Assembly (NCBI GenBank): GCA_010092805.1
Contig: JAADYY010000646.1
Location: 1-7,321, forward strand
DNA length: 7,321 nucleotides
Source of the DNA: Chloroflexota bacterium
GTDB lineage: Bacteria > Chloroflexota > Anaerolineae > Aggregatilineales > Phototrophicaceae
Direction of reading: 5' to 3'
Part shown: positions 1 to 7,198 of the stretch, piece by piece
How positions within the stretch are numbered: position 1 is the first letter of the stretch
How the letters are laid out: every line of letters begins with the position of its first letter
Translations under genes and position numbers: made by a program
The notes under the pieces: model-generated
What the model saw: only the letters and a program-made list of their open reading frames with translations
Databases searched by the model: none
What the model was told of the DNA's origin: nothing

Positions 1-3000
1 CGGCGTTCACCCTGCTCGAAATCGAGGGGGACGGCGGCGGGGCTGGTAACGTTGACGGCGTCTTCCCCGTCGGCACCACCGATGCCAATGGCTTCTGGTG
101 GACGGGCTTCATCGACAATAACATCGAAAACGGGACGATCACGCTGCTGTTGGTCGAAAATTTCACTGGCAGCCAAGGCGATGATCTCGATACCGACAAC
201 GACGGCGTCTTCGATGCCACTCCCTGGGCGAGCGTCGTTGATGGCGTCGGTGTCAACGATAGTCCTGGCAGCGACTTCACTTACGCCGAAGTCGAACTGG
301 TCGAAATGTACGATGGTCTGCCGTTCGAGCCGGGGGGGGCGTCGCGCATCCCCAACGGCACCGACACCGACATGCTCGCGGACTGGGTGCGCAACGACTT
401 CGACCTGGCGGGTATCCCTGGTTTCTCCGGGTCGCTGGACGCTGGTGAGGCCTTCAATACGCCCAATGCGGTCAACGAAGTCATCCCGGCTGATTTGCCG
501 CCGATGGTTGTCAGCACCATCCCCATGGATGGGGCGACGAATGTCCTGGTGGATGCCAACATCAGTGTTGAGTTCAGCGAGCCGGTCACGCTGGGTACCA
601 ACCCGCTGGACATCGTCTGCGGGACACAAAACTTCTCGTATATGATCAGCGGCGGGCCAACAACGTTCACCTTCGACCCGGATACCGATTTCACCCTGGC
701 TTCCAACTGCACAGTCACGGTCAATGCGAGCGAGGTCTCGGATCAGGATGACCCCATCGACAACCTGCCGATGGATGTCACCTTCTCGTTCACCGTGACT
801 GACGGCAATCAGTGCGTTGGGGCATTCACGCCCATCTACTCGCTGCAAGAGAATGGCGCGAACTTTGGGATGCCTGGCATCTTCACCGTTGAGGGGATCG
901 TCACTGGCGATTATCAGACGACCGATGAGCTGCGTGGCTTCTTTCTGCAGGCTGCGACCGGGGACGGCAATGTTGCTACCTCAGATGGCATCTTCGTGTT
1001 CGCGCCACTGCCCGCCTCGCTCGATGTGGTCGAAGGCCAGCGCGTGCGTGTGACCGGCACGGTCAGCGAGAATGCGTTTGATGAAACGCCGACCGCTACC
1101 AATACCGAAACACAGTTCATGGCCACTGGCATCACCCTCTGCGGCGACACGGGCGCGATCACCGCGACTCCGGTCACGTTCCCGCTGGCTGATCCGACCG
1201 AACTTGAGCAGTACGAGGGGATGCTCATCTCGCTGACGCAGACGCTCAGCGTGACCGAGGTCTTCAACCTGGGCCGCTTCGGTGAATTCAGCGCAGCTTT
1301 TGACGGCCAATTCTCGCCGGATGGCCGCCTGATGATCCCGACCAACGTCGTGCTGCCGGGCGTTGCGGCCAACAATCTGCAAGCCGACAACGACAACCGC
1401 CGCATCACCATTGATGATGGCCTGAACATCCAGAACCCCGACCCGATTCCATACCCGGCACCGCTGGGCCTCAGTGCCGATAACACCCTGCGCACCGGCG
1501 ATCAGGTGATGAGCATCGCGGGTACATTGAGCTTCCGCCCCGGCTTCGCCGACCCGAACGACCCGACACGCAACTTCGGGACGATCACTTTCCGTCTGCA
1601 CCCAGAAGCCGCCCCGACTTTCACCGTTAACAACCCGCGCCCGACGATGGTGCCAGCGGTTGGCGGTGATCTCACGGTCGCGGCGTTCAACGTTCTCAAC
1701 TACTTCAACGGCAATGGCATGGGCGGCGGTTTCCCGACCTCGCGTGGTGCCGATACGCTCAGTGAATTCGTCCGCCAAACGGACAAGATCGTCGGCGCGA
1801 TCACGCAGATGGATGCCGATGTGATCGGTCTCATGGAGATCGAAAATGATCCGTCCAGCCCGAACAGCGCGGTGCAAGATCTGGTTGATGCGCTGAACGC
1901 AGCCACCGCGCCCGGCACCTACGACTTCATCGATGCGGGCATGATCGGCACCGACGAAATCGCGGTCGCGTTGCTGTACCAGCCCGCCACCGTGACTCCC
2001 GTCGGCGCGTTTATGGTCGATAACGACCCGGTTTACAGCCGCCCGCCGCTGGCGCAGACGTTTGAAGAAAACGGCACCGGTGAGCGCTTCAGTGTGGTGG
2101 TCAACCACTTCAAATCGAAGGGGAGCTGCCCCAGCGACCCCGGCGATCCGAATGCCGATCAGGGCGATGGCCAGAGCTGCTGGAACCTGCTGCGCACGCA
2201 GCAATCGAACCAGATCCTCAACTTCGTTAACAACGTCATCGTCCCCACTAGCGGCGACCCGGATGTGTTGGTCATCGGTGACCTCAATGCTTACGCGCAG
2301 GAAGACCCGATTGTCGCGTTGGAGAATGGCGGCTTCACCGACCTGGCCGAAGCTTTCATCACTGACCCGTACTCGTTCGTCTTCTTCGGGCAGTCCGGCT
2401 ACCTGGATCACGCGCTGGCGTCGAGCAGCATGAACGGTCAAGTGACCGGTGCGGCCTTCTGGAGCATCAACGCCGACGAACCGCGCGTGCTGGATTACAA
2501 CGAGGAATTCAAGTCACCCGGCCAGATCATCAGCCTGTACAACCCGGATCCGTACCGCTCCTCCGATCACGATCCGATTATCGTCGGCTTGGATCTGGCG
2601 GGTGTGCCCGCCGCCACCAGCTTGATCGCGCCACTTGGCCCGACCGCCGACATCAACCCGACCTTCCAGTGGGCGGCGGTAGGCAGCGCCGATGAATATC
2701 TGCTGTGGATCAGCCGCGCTGACGGGACACCGGTGCTGGAGCAGTTCTACGACGCGGCCACCGTTTGCACCGGCAGCGTGTGCGCGGTGACGCCGCAACT
2801 CGACCTGCTCGGTGGCGTGCATCGCTGGTGGGTGCGCACGAGCAACAGTGTTGGCTTCGGCCCCTGGAGCGCTGAGGGCAACTTCACCGTGACGGTGCCG
2901 CCGGCTGCCGCTACCCTTGTTGCGCCCAACGGCCCAATCGGTGAACTACAGCCGACCTTCACCTGGGAAGCGCCCCTCGATGCTGAGTGGCTGCTGCTGT

Positions 3001-3686
3001 GGGTCAGTTCGCCGGGTGGCTCGCCCCCGCTGCCGGGGCAGTGGTACGCGCGTGCCGACATTTGCACGGGCACGGTGTGCGAAGTGACGCCAAACATCAC
3101 ACTGCAAATCGGTGTCGAATATCTGTGGTGGGTGCGCACGTGGTCGGCGAGCGGTGGCTTCGGCGATTGGTCGCCGGGTACTGCCTTCATTGTGCTCGAA
3201 GCGCCGGAACAGACCACGCTGATCGCGCCGCAGGGCACCATCGGCATGACACAGCCGCTCTTCGAATTTGACAACGTTGAGAATGCCGAATGGTACTTGA
3301 TCTGGATCAGTGACGAGACTGGCCCGACGGGGATCTTTCTGTTCTCGCAGTGGTATGAACGCGCTGGCATCTGCGGCAACCAACCGACCTGCCAGATCGA
3401 CACCAGCCTGAGCTTCGGCGATAACCGCACCTATCGCTGGTGGGTGCGCACCTGGAATCCGTTCAGCGGCTTTGGCCCCTGGAGCGACTCATTGACCTTT
3501 AGCGTCGCACTGGGGAATCAAACCGAACTGAACGAGGTGAGCGGTGTTGAACTGCCCGACCTCAGCAACCTGACCGATACATCGCAGCCGCCCAACGCTG
3601 GGCAGATTCAGCCGCCGTTCACCGACGCAACGGGCACCGCCATCGAAGTGCCCGGCGCTGAACTGGACAGCTCGCTGTTCCCGTAG
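1..3686 (+). CDS. Secreted modular ExeM-like EEP-family nuclease, 5'-partial
   Basis: The frame is open from the left edge (first whole codon at base 3) to a TAG at 3684-3686, giving 1,227 visible residues. The TTG at 150 lies inside continuous homologous sequence, so it is not the start; the true start and signal peptide are upstream. Visible order: a lamin-tail-like region (3-488) with a DTDNDGVFD loop at 189-215; a Big_5-type Ig-like domain (about 498-803, IPMDGATNV then VEFSEPV); an OB-fold-like region of the YhcR/ExeM type (about 813-1656); an EEP domain (about 1671-2600); three repeats (2613-3506); and a tail rich in Thr, Pro and acidic residues. EEP hallmarks are all present: FNVLNY (Asn at 1689), MEIEND (Glu at 1836), VNHFKSKG (His at 2106), GDLNAY (Asp at 2280, Asn at 2286), LDH (2403-2411) and SDHDP (2562-2576). 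The insert between NHFKSKG and DGQSCW carries two Cys, as is usual for ExeM-like proteins. The family hydrolyses phosphodiesters with a divalent metal, so an extracellular DNase is likely; a phosphatase is less likely. No LPXTG motif or C-terminal membrane segment is seen. Confidence 0.93.
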   Translation, partial: AFTLLEIEGDGGGAGNVDGVFPVGTTDANGFWWTGFIDNNIENGTITLLLVENFTGSQGDDLDTDNDGVFDATPWASVVDGVGVNDSPGSDFTYAEVELVEMYDGLPFEPGGASRIPNGTDTDMLADWVRNDFDLAGIPGFSGSLDAGEAFNTPNAVNEVIPADLPPMVVSTIPMDGATNVLVDANISVEFSEPVTLGTNPLDIVCGTQNFSYMISGGPTTFTFDPDTDFTLASNCTVTVNASEVSDQDDPIDNLPMDVTFSFTVTDGNQCVGAFTPIYSLQENGANFGMPGIFTVEGIVTGDYQTTDELRGFFLQAATGDGNVATSDGIFVFAPLPASLDVVEGQRVRVTGTVSENAFDETPTATNTETQFMATGITLCGDTGAITATPVTFPLADPTELEQYEGMLISLTQTLSVTEVFNLGRFGEFSAAFDGQFSPDGRLMIPTNVVLPGVAANNLQADNDNRRITIDDGLNIQNPDPIPYPAPLGLSADNTLRTGDQVMSIAGTLSFRPGFADPNDPTRNFGTITFRLHPEAAPTFTVNNPRPTMVPAVGGDLTVAAFNVLNYFNGNGMGGGFPTSRGADTLSEFVRQTDKIVGAITQMDADVIGLMEIENDPSSPNSAVQDLVDALNAATAPGTYDFIDAGMIGTDEIAVALLYQPATVTPVGAFMVDNDPVYSRPPLAQTFEENGTGERFSVVVNHFKSKGSCPSDPGDPNADQGDGQSCWNLLRTQQSNQILNFVNNVIVPTSGDPDVLVIGDLNAYAQEDPIVALENGGFTDLAEAFITDPYSFVFFGQSGYLDHALASSSMNGQVTGAAFWSINADEPRVLDYNEEFKSPGQIISLYNPDPYRSSDHDPIIVGLDLAGVPAATSLIAPLGPTADINPTFQWAAVGSADEYLLWISRADGTPVLEQFYDAATVCTGSVCAVTPQLDLLGGVHRWWVRTSNSVGFGPWSAEGNFTVTVPPAAATLVAPNGPIGELQPTFTWEAPLDAEWLLLWVSSPGGSPPLPGQWYARADICTGTVCEVTPNITLQIGVEYLWWVRTWSASGGFGDWSPGTAFIVLEAPEQTTLIAPQGTIGMTQPLFEFDNVENAEWYLIWISDETGPTGIFLFSQWYERAGICGNQPTCQIDTSLSFGDNRTYRWWVRTWNPFSGFGPWSDSLTFSVALGNQTELNEVSGVELPDLSNLTDTSQPPNAGQIQPPFTDATGTAIEVPGAELDSSLFP
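2613..3506 (+). repeat. Three tandem Trp-rich Ig/FN3-like protein repeats
   Basis: Three diverged copies lie at about 2613-2900, 2904-3197 and 3210-3506, immediately after the nuclease domain. Equivalent Leu codons at 2622, 2916 and 3219 give periods of 98 and 101 residues. Each copy reads: (L/V)IAP-like opening with a following Gly, PxF core, (L)LW(I/V)S or LIWIS strand, a (F/W)Y-x-x-A-x-(V/I)C element, a second Cys 5-6 residues on, then WWVRT and GFGxWS. The DNA word tggtgggtgcgcac is identical in all three (2826, 3126, 3438). The pattern suggests beta-sandwich modules with a small disulfide loop. Their role is inferred to be surface or polysaccharide binding, or spacing of the catalytic domain; I cannot name a Pfam family for them. 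Confidence 0.85.
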
Positions 3687-3739
3687 TCGCTCAGCGCCGC
3701 ACAGATTGAGCGTGCAGGTGTAGAGAGTCACCGAATCAA

Positions 3740-3773
3740 CCGGGGCGGGCACAGCAGACGCTGCCCGCCCCGG
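3740..3773. terminator. GC-rich hairpin between convergent genes, probable bidirectional terminator
   Basis: An 11-base arm at 3740-3750 (CCGGGGCGGGC) is perfectly complementary to 3763-3773. The interior AGC/GCT can add three more pairs after a two-base bulge, leaving an AGAC loop. It lies 54 bases past the nuclease stop and 17 bases past the antiporter stop on the opposite strand, the right place to end both transcripts. Neither side carries a clear T-run, so it is not a textbook intrinsic terminator. It may stop transcription by stem strength alone or protect 3' ends. Confidence 0.6.
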
Positions 3774-3789
3774 GTCTGGCGCGAAATGA

Positions 3790-5067
3790 TCACATCGAGA
3801 TGCGCGTGGGCATCTCCGGTACCTCGCGCATTTCTGCCATTTCCTCGAGTTCGTCCTCGTCCATTTCTTCCAGGCGGTTGACGTACAGTGTGACACCCGG
3901 AACCGCCGTTATGCCGTGCGCAAACACGCTGATCAACACGGTGACGATCATCGCAACCAGCAGCGTTTCGCCGTGTGGCAGGTCAGATTCTTCCAGCACC
4001 AGCAGCCCGTACAGAATCGAGGCGACCCCACGCGGCCCAAACCATCCCAGGAAGACAACTGTATCGCGCATCAGGCCCGTGCCCCACAGGCTGAGCGCCA
4101 CCGGGATCATGCGGATGAGGGTGAGGCTGAGCACGGCAAAACCGATCATCGGCAAATCGACGTGCCCGAAGATCTCCGGCACGAGCACCGCACCGAAGAT
4201 CAGGAAGGTGATGAGGGTGAGCAACTGCCCCTCAGACTCGGCGAACCCGTAGATCATGCTGCATACGTTGCGCGCCACATTGCCGAACACCACCCCGGCG
4301 AAGAACGCCGCCACAAAGCCGTTCCCGCCGACCAATTCCGCCGCCGCGAACCCCAGCAAGGCCAGACTCAGCGCGCCCAGCCCCTCAAATGCTTCAGAGA
4401 CCCACTCACGCCGCTGAACCCAGCGCAGCGCCCGCCCGCCCACATAACCCACGATGATCCCGACCAGCGGCCCCATGATCAACTGTAAAGCGGCAAACTC
4501 GATCCAGTCGCCGACCGGCTGCGCCTCCGCCGACGAGGCCAGCGAAACGAACAGCAGCAAAATGGGCAGCGCCAACCCGTCGTTGAGACCGCTTTCGACG
4601 TTCAACGATTGGCGGATGCGTGCCGGAACGCCCGGCAAACTGATCACGGCCTGCGCCAGCGCTGCGTCGGTTGGGGCGAGGATCGTCGCCAGCACAAACG
4701 CCTCCCACAGCTCAAGGTCGCCGAAGATGATCAGCGCGACGGCAGCACCAGCCAGAATCGTCAGCGGCAGCCCAATGACCAGCATCCGGACGGGTAAGTT
4801 GTAATTCCGGTCGCGGCGCAGCAGTGACAGATCGATGCGGGAAGCATCGGTGAACAGCACCAGCACCAGGGTCAATTCAGCCACCAGATTAACGAATTCC
4901 GGGTTGATCGTGGTGGGGACGATGCCCAGGAAGTTTTCGCTCAGCAGCAGCCCGAAAGCGACAAACACCATTGGCGCTGTGATGATCGTGCGTTGGATGC
5001 GTTTTGAAATCAGGCTGAAGGCCAGCACACAGCCCGCCACCACCGCGATTGTCAAGGTTTCATTCAC
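3790..5067 (-). CDS. Cation:proton antiporter, CPA1/NhaP-type (Na_H_Exchanger family)
   Basis: This 425-residue inner-membrane protein exchanges Na+ or K+ for H+ and serves pH and ion homeostasis. About 12-13 hydrophobic segments fill it from the N-terminus to roughly residue 400. CPA1 signatures are in order: APMVFVAFGLLL near the N-terminus, LAPTDAALAQ (Thr133, Asp134), VESGLNDGLALP (Asn162, Asp163, the ND ion-binding pair typical of electroneutral CPA1 members), FVAAFFAGVVFGN, and WFGPRGVAS (Arg346). The cytoplasmic tail is short, acidic and Met-rich (LEEMDEDELEEMAEM). The GTG at 5067 was chosen as start because GGGGGAG sits 8 bases upstream and the resulting MNETLTIAVV opening leads straight into the first helix. 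A GTG at 5124 would add 19 residues with no helix character. Convergent with the nuclease gene; 153 bases downstream of the debranching-enzyme gene. Ion preference cannot be read from the sequence. Confidence 0.94.
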   Translation of the reverse strand: MNETLTIAVVAGCVLAFSLISKRIQRTIITAPMVFVAFGLLLSENFLGIVPTTINPEFVNLVAELTLVLVLFTDASRIDLSLLRRDRNYNLPVRMLVIGLPLTILAGAAVALIIFGDLELWEAFVLATILAPTDAALAQAVISLPGVPARIRQSLNVESGLNDGLALPILLLFVSLASSAEAQPVGDWIEFAALQLIMGPLVGIIVGYVGGRALRWVQRREWVSEAFEGLGALSLALLGFAAAELVGGNGFVAAFFAGVVFGNVARNVCSMIYGFAESEGQLLTLITFLIFGAVLVPEIFGHVDLPMIGFAVLSLTLIRMIPVALSLWGTGLMRDTVVFLGWFGPRGVASILYGLLVLEESDLPHGETLLVAMIVTVLISVFAHGITAVPGVTLYVNRLEEMDEDELEEMAEMREVPEMPTRISM

Positions 5068-5075
5068 GTCACTCG

Positions 5076-5082
5076 CTCCCCC
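5076..5082 (-). promoter_or_regulatory. Ribosome binding site deciding the antiporter start
   Basis: Read on the - strand this is GGGGGAG, 8 bases before the GTG at 5067. The alternative GTG at 5124 has only an AGGA about 10 bases ahead. The better Shine-Dalgarno match supports the shorter protein. Confidence 0.65.
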
Positions 5083-5167
5083 ACTGTTGACCACCCGATC
5101 AAGCGGTAGTATTGCTGCCCACACACATCATTGTTCCTGATCTGCGCGAAACACACAGGGGTAGAAA

Positions 5168-5186
5168 TGACCAGCCGCAGTGGTCA
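5168..5186. terminator. Short dyad after the debranching gene: weak terminator or operator
   Basis: TGACCA (5168-5173) and TGGTCA (5181-5186) form a perfect 6-base inverted repeat around a 7-base spacer, 34 bases past the debranching-enzyme stop. On the - strand it is followed by TTTCT, a weak U-run, so it could end that transcript. Because a third TGACCA occurs at 5088-5093 in the same gap, it could instead be a protein-binding site controlling the antiporter. The stem is too short to decide. Confidence 0.3.
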
Positions 5187-5220
5187 GTTCACACTGGTTC
5201 GCCGCGTTGTGAAAAATCAC

Positions 5221-7185
5221 TCACCCCGAGGTCAACCGCCAGGCGCGCAACAGTTCCGCGACGCCCCAGGCCTGCGCGATGGCCGCGCGCGGTAGGAAGG
5301 GCGCGTCTCCGGTGAACACTTCCGAGACACTCCCGACACCGTGCGCCGCCAAATGATGCTCGAATGGCAGCAGGAACGACCGTGCCAATGCCGGATCGCC
5401 GTAGACGCGCAAGTGCGCCTCGACAAATGGGCCGATCAGCCAACTCCAGACTGTCCCTTGATGATAGGTCGAGTCCCGGTCGAAGGGGCTGCCGCCGTAT
5501 TGACCTTTGTAAGCTGGATCATCCGCCGCTAGGCTGCGCAGGCCGTAGGATGTGAGCAGATGCTGCGCGCACATGGCGACAACGGCCCGCTGCTGATCTG
5601 CCGGGAGGGGGCTGTGGTGCAGCGACACCGCGAATAGTTGGTTGGGGCGCAGCGCGATGTCGTTGCCGCCCGGCCCGTCGATGACATCATGGCAGTAACC
5701 GGCGGACGTGCTCCAGAAGCGTGTGAAATTCGCCCGTACGCGATCCGCGAGCGTATCATACGCATCGGCAGGTTCACCCAGCCGCCGCGCGAAATCGGCC
5801 ATGCTGCGCAGGGCGTTGTACCACAGTGCGTTGATCTCGATGGGCTTGCCGATGCGCGGCGTGACCACCCAATCGCCGATTTTGGCGTCCATCCACGTGA
5901 GTTGCACACCCGGTTCACCTGCGTACAACAGCCCATCGTCTTGATCCACATGGATGCTGTAGCGGGTGCCGCGCTGGTGCCATTCGATGATGTCGCGCAG
6001 AATCGGGAACAGATCGCGCAGCAGCGAGTCATCGTTGGTTTCGGCATGATAGGCGCGAATCGCTTCAAAATACCACAGTGTGGCATCAACGGTGTTGTAT
6101 TCGGGCGTCTCACCTTGATCGGGGAAGCGATTGGGCAGCATCCCTTGATCGACATAGCGCGCGAAAGTCCGCAGCACACGCGCTGCCTCGGCGTGGCGGC
6201 CTGTGACCAACGTCAACCCCGGCAGGCTGATCATCGTGTCGCGGCCCCAATCGCCGAACCAGTGATAGCCCGCGATCACCGACCGGCCATCCGGGTCATC
6301 GCCGACGGCCCGACGCACGATAAACTGATCGGCTGCCAGCGCCAACCGCTGCACCCAAAGCGGCGCATCGTTGGGGATCTGGCTCTGCGCCACAAGCGCG
6401 GCTTCGTGACGCCGCCGGTCTTGTTCCGCCGTTGCGCCATCCAAACGCGCTTCCAGATCGAGGCTGGCGACCACCGTCACCGACTCGCCGGGCTGCAAAG
6501 TCACGCTGAAATCGCCCGCGTGCAGATGATCATCCAAGGGGTCAAGGCCGCGATCCACTTCCCACGCCATGAGATAGCTATGGTACCAGGTGTGCTGGGG
6601 TACGGCGTCGGCGCGGTCGCTGCGGATGTAGAAGGGCACGGCTTCTGGGAACGCTTGCACTTTCAGCCCCCGATCCACAGGCTCAACGTGCATTTGCCAA
6701 TCGCCGGCGTGGGTGCTGGTGTGACTATCACGGTAGTTGACGAATGCTTTGATTCCCAGCGTGAGCGGCAGCATGCCCCGCTGCAAATCATAGCGGATGT
6801 AGGTGGTATTGGTGCCTGGCTGCATCCAAACACGCTTTTCCAGCAGCGCATCGGCGACGGCATAACGCCAGACCGGTATCGTCCCTTCCAGGTGAAAGCG
6901 CTCAAGGTGCTGATAACCGTGCGGATCGACGTGGTCGCCGATCCATGTATTCGTGAATAGTGGGTAGCTGCGGTTGTTATAGGTCGCTGTTTCGTCAAGG
7001 TGGCTGAGCAAAACGGTTCGGCCTAGCGGCGGCAGCAACGCCGCCACGAGCAAGCCATGATAACGCCGCGTCAGGGTACCAGAAATGGTGCCAGAGGCGT
7101 ATCCGCCGATGCCATTTGTGACGAGCCATTCCCGGCGGCTGGCGATCTGTAAATCGCTGGTGACTTCCCGGCCAAAATCGATCAT
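5221..7185 (-). CDS. Glycogen debranching enzyme, amylo-alpha-1,6-glucosidase (GH133-type)
   Basis: This 654-residue cytoplasmic enzyme is of usual length for the bacterial family and should hydrolyse alpha-1,6 branch stubs in glycogen. The N-terminal domain (about 17-230) carries the family signature EWLVTNGIGGYASGT and RRYHGLL (40-46). The C-terminal (alpha/alpha)6 catalytic domain (about 275-650) shows YHWFGDWGRDTMISLPGL (Asp316), EYNTVDATLWYFEA (Asp367) and GSVSEVFTGD (Glu622), followed by AQAWGVAELLRAW. By family analogy Asp316 and Glu622 are the likely acid/base pair; this is inferred. No glucanotransferase domain is present, unlike the eukaryotic two-activity enzyme, so a separate transferase is expected elsewhere. 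The ATG at 7185 was chosen because GGAGGA lies 7 bases upstream and MIDFGREV is a normal family opening. The in-frame ATG at 7251 would add 22 Arg-rich residues that span this ribosome binding site. Confidence 0.95.
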   Translation of the reverse strand: MIDFGREVTSDLQIASRREWLVTNGIGGYASGTISGTLTRRYHGLLVAALLPPLGRTVLLSHLDETATYNNRSYPLFTNTWIGDHVDPHGYQHLERFHLEGTIPVWRYAVADALLEKRVWMQPGTNTTYIRYDLQRGMLPLTLGIKAFVNYRDSHTSTHAGDWQMHVEPVDRGLKVQAFPEAVPFYIRSDRADAVPQHTWYHSYLMAWEVDRGLDPLDDHLHAGDFSVTLQPGESVTVVASLDLEARLDGATAEQDRRRHEAALVAQSQIPNDAPLWVQRLALAADQFIVRRAVGDDPDGRSVIAGYHWFGDWGRDTMISLPGLTLVTGRHAEAARVLRTFARYVDQGMLPNRFPDQGETPEYNTVDATLWYFEAIRAYHAETNDDSLLRDLFPILRDIIEWHQRGTRYSIHVDQDDGLLYAGEPGVQLTWMDAKIGDWVVTPRIGKPIEINALWYNALRSMADFARRLGEPADAYDTLADRVRANFTRFWSTSAGYCHDVIDGPGGNDIALRPNQLFAVSLHHSPLPADQQRAVVAMCAQHLLTSYGLRSLAADDPAYKGQYGGSPFDRDSTYHQGTVWSWLIGPFVEAHLRVYGDPALARSFLLPFEHHLAAHGVGSVSEVFTGDAPFLPRAAIAQAWGVAELLRAWRLTSG

Positions 7186-7192
7186 GATGTGT

Positions 7193-7198
7193 TCCTCC
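7193..7198 (-). promoter_or_regulatory. Strong ribosome binding site of the debranching-enzyme gene
   Basis: GGAGGA on the - strand, 7 bases before the ATG at 7185. It is a near-consensus Shine-Dalgarno element and fixes the start, because any upstream in-frame start would place it inside the coding region. Confidence 0.85.

Noticed and set aside
52..645. 197-codon + strand frame at the left edge
   Set aside because: It overlaps the nuclease frame in another register; the Ser/Arg/Thr-rich product has no family resemblance.
981..2441. 486-codon open frame on the - strand opposite the nuclease gene
   Set aside because: It lies wholly antisense to a clear domain-bearing gene. Its product is Arg/His/Val-rich with no recognisable domain, which is typical of antisense frames in GC-rich coding DNA.
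3687..3789. Possible small gene or RNA between the convergent genes
   Set aside because: Only 103 bases, dominated by the hairpin; no start with a ribosome binding site and no RNA-like fold beyond that stem.
5068..5124. 19-residue N-terminal extension of the antiporter from the GTG at 5124
   Set aside because: It has a weaker Shine-Dalgarno match and lies ahead of the normal family opening. It is not fully excluded.
5638..6960. 440-codon open frame on the + strand opposite the debranching-enzyme gene
   Set aside because: It is antisense to a well-matched enzyme and His/Arg/Pro-rich, without domain or membrane pattern. It is a shadow frame.
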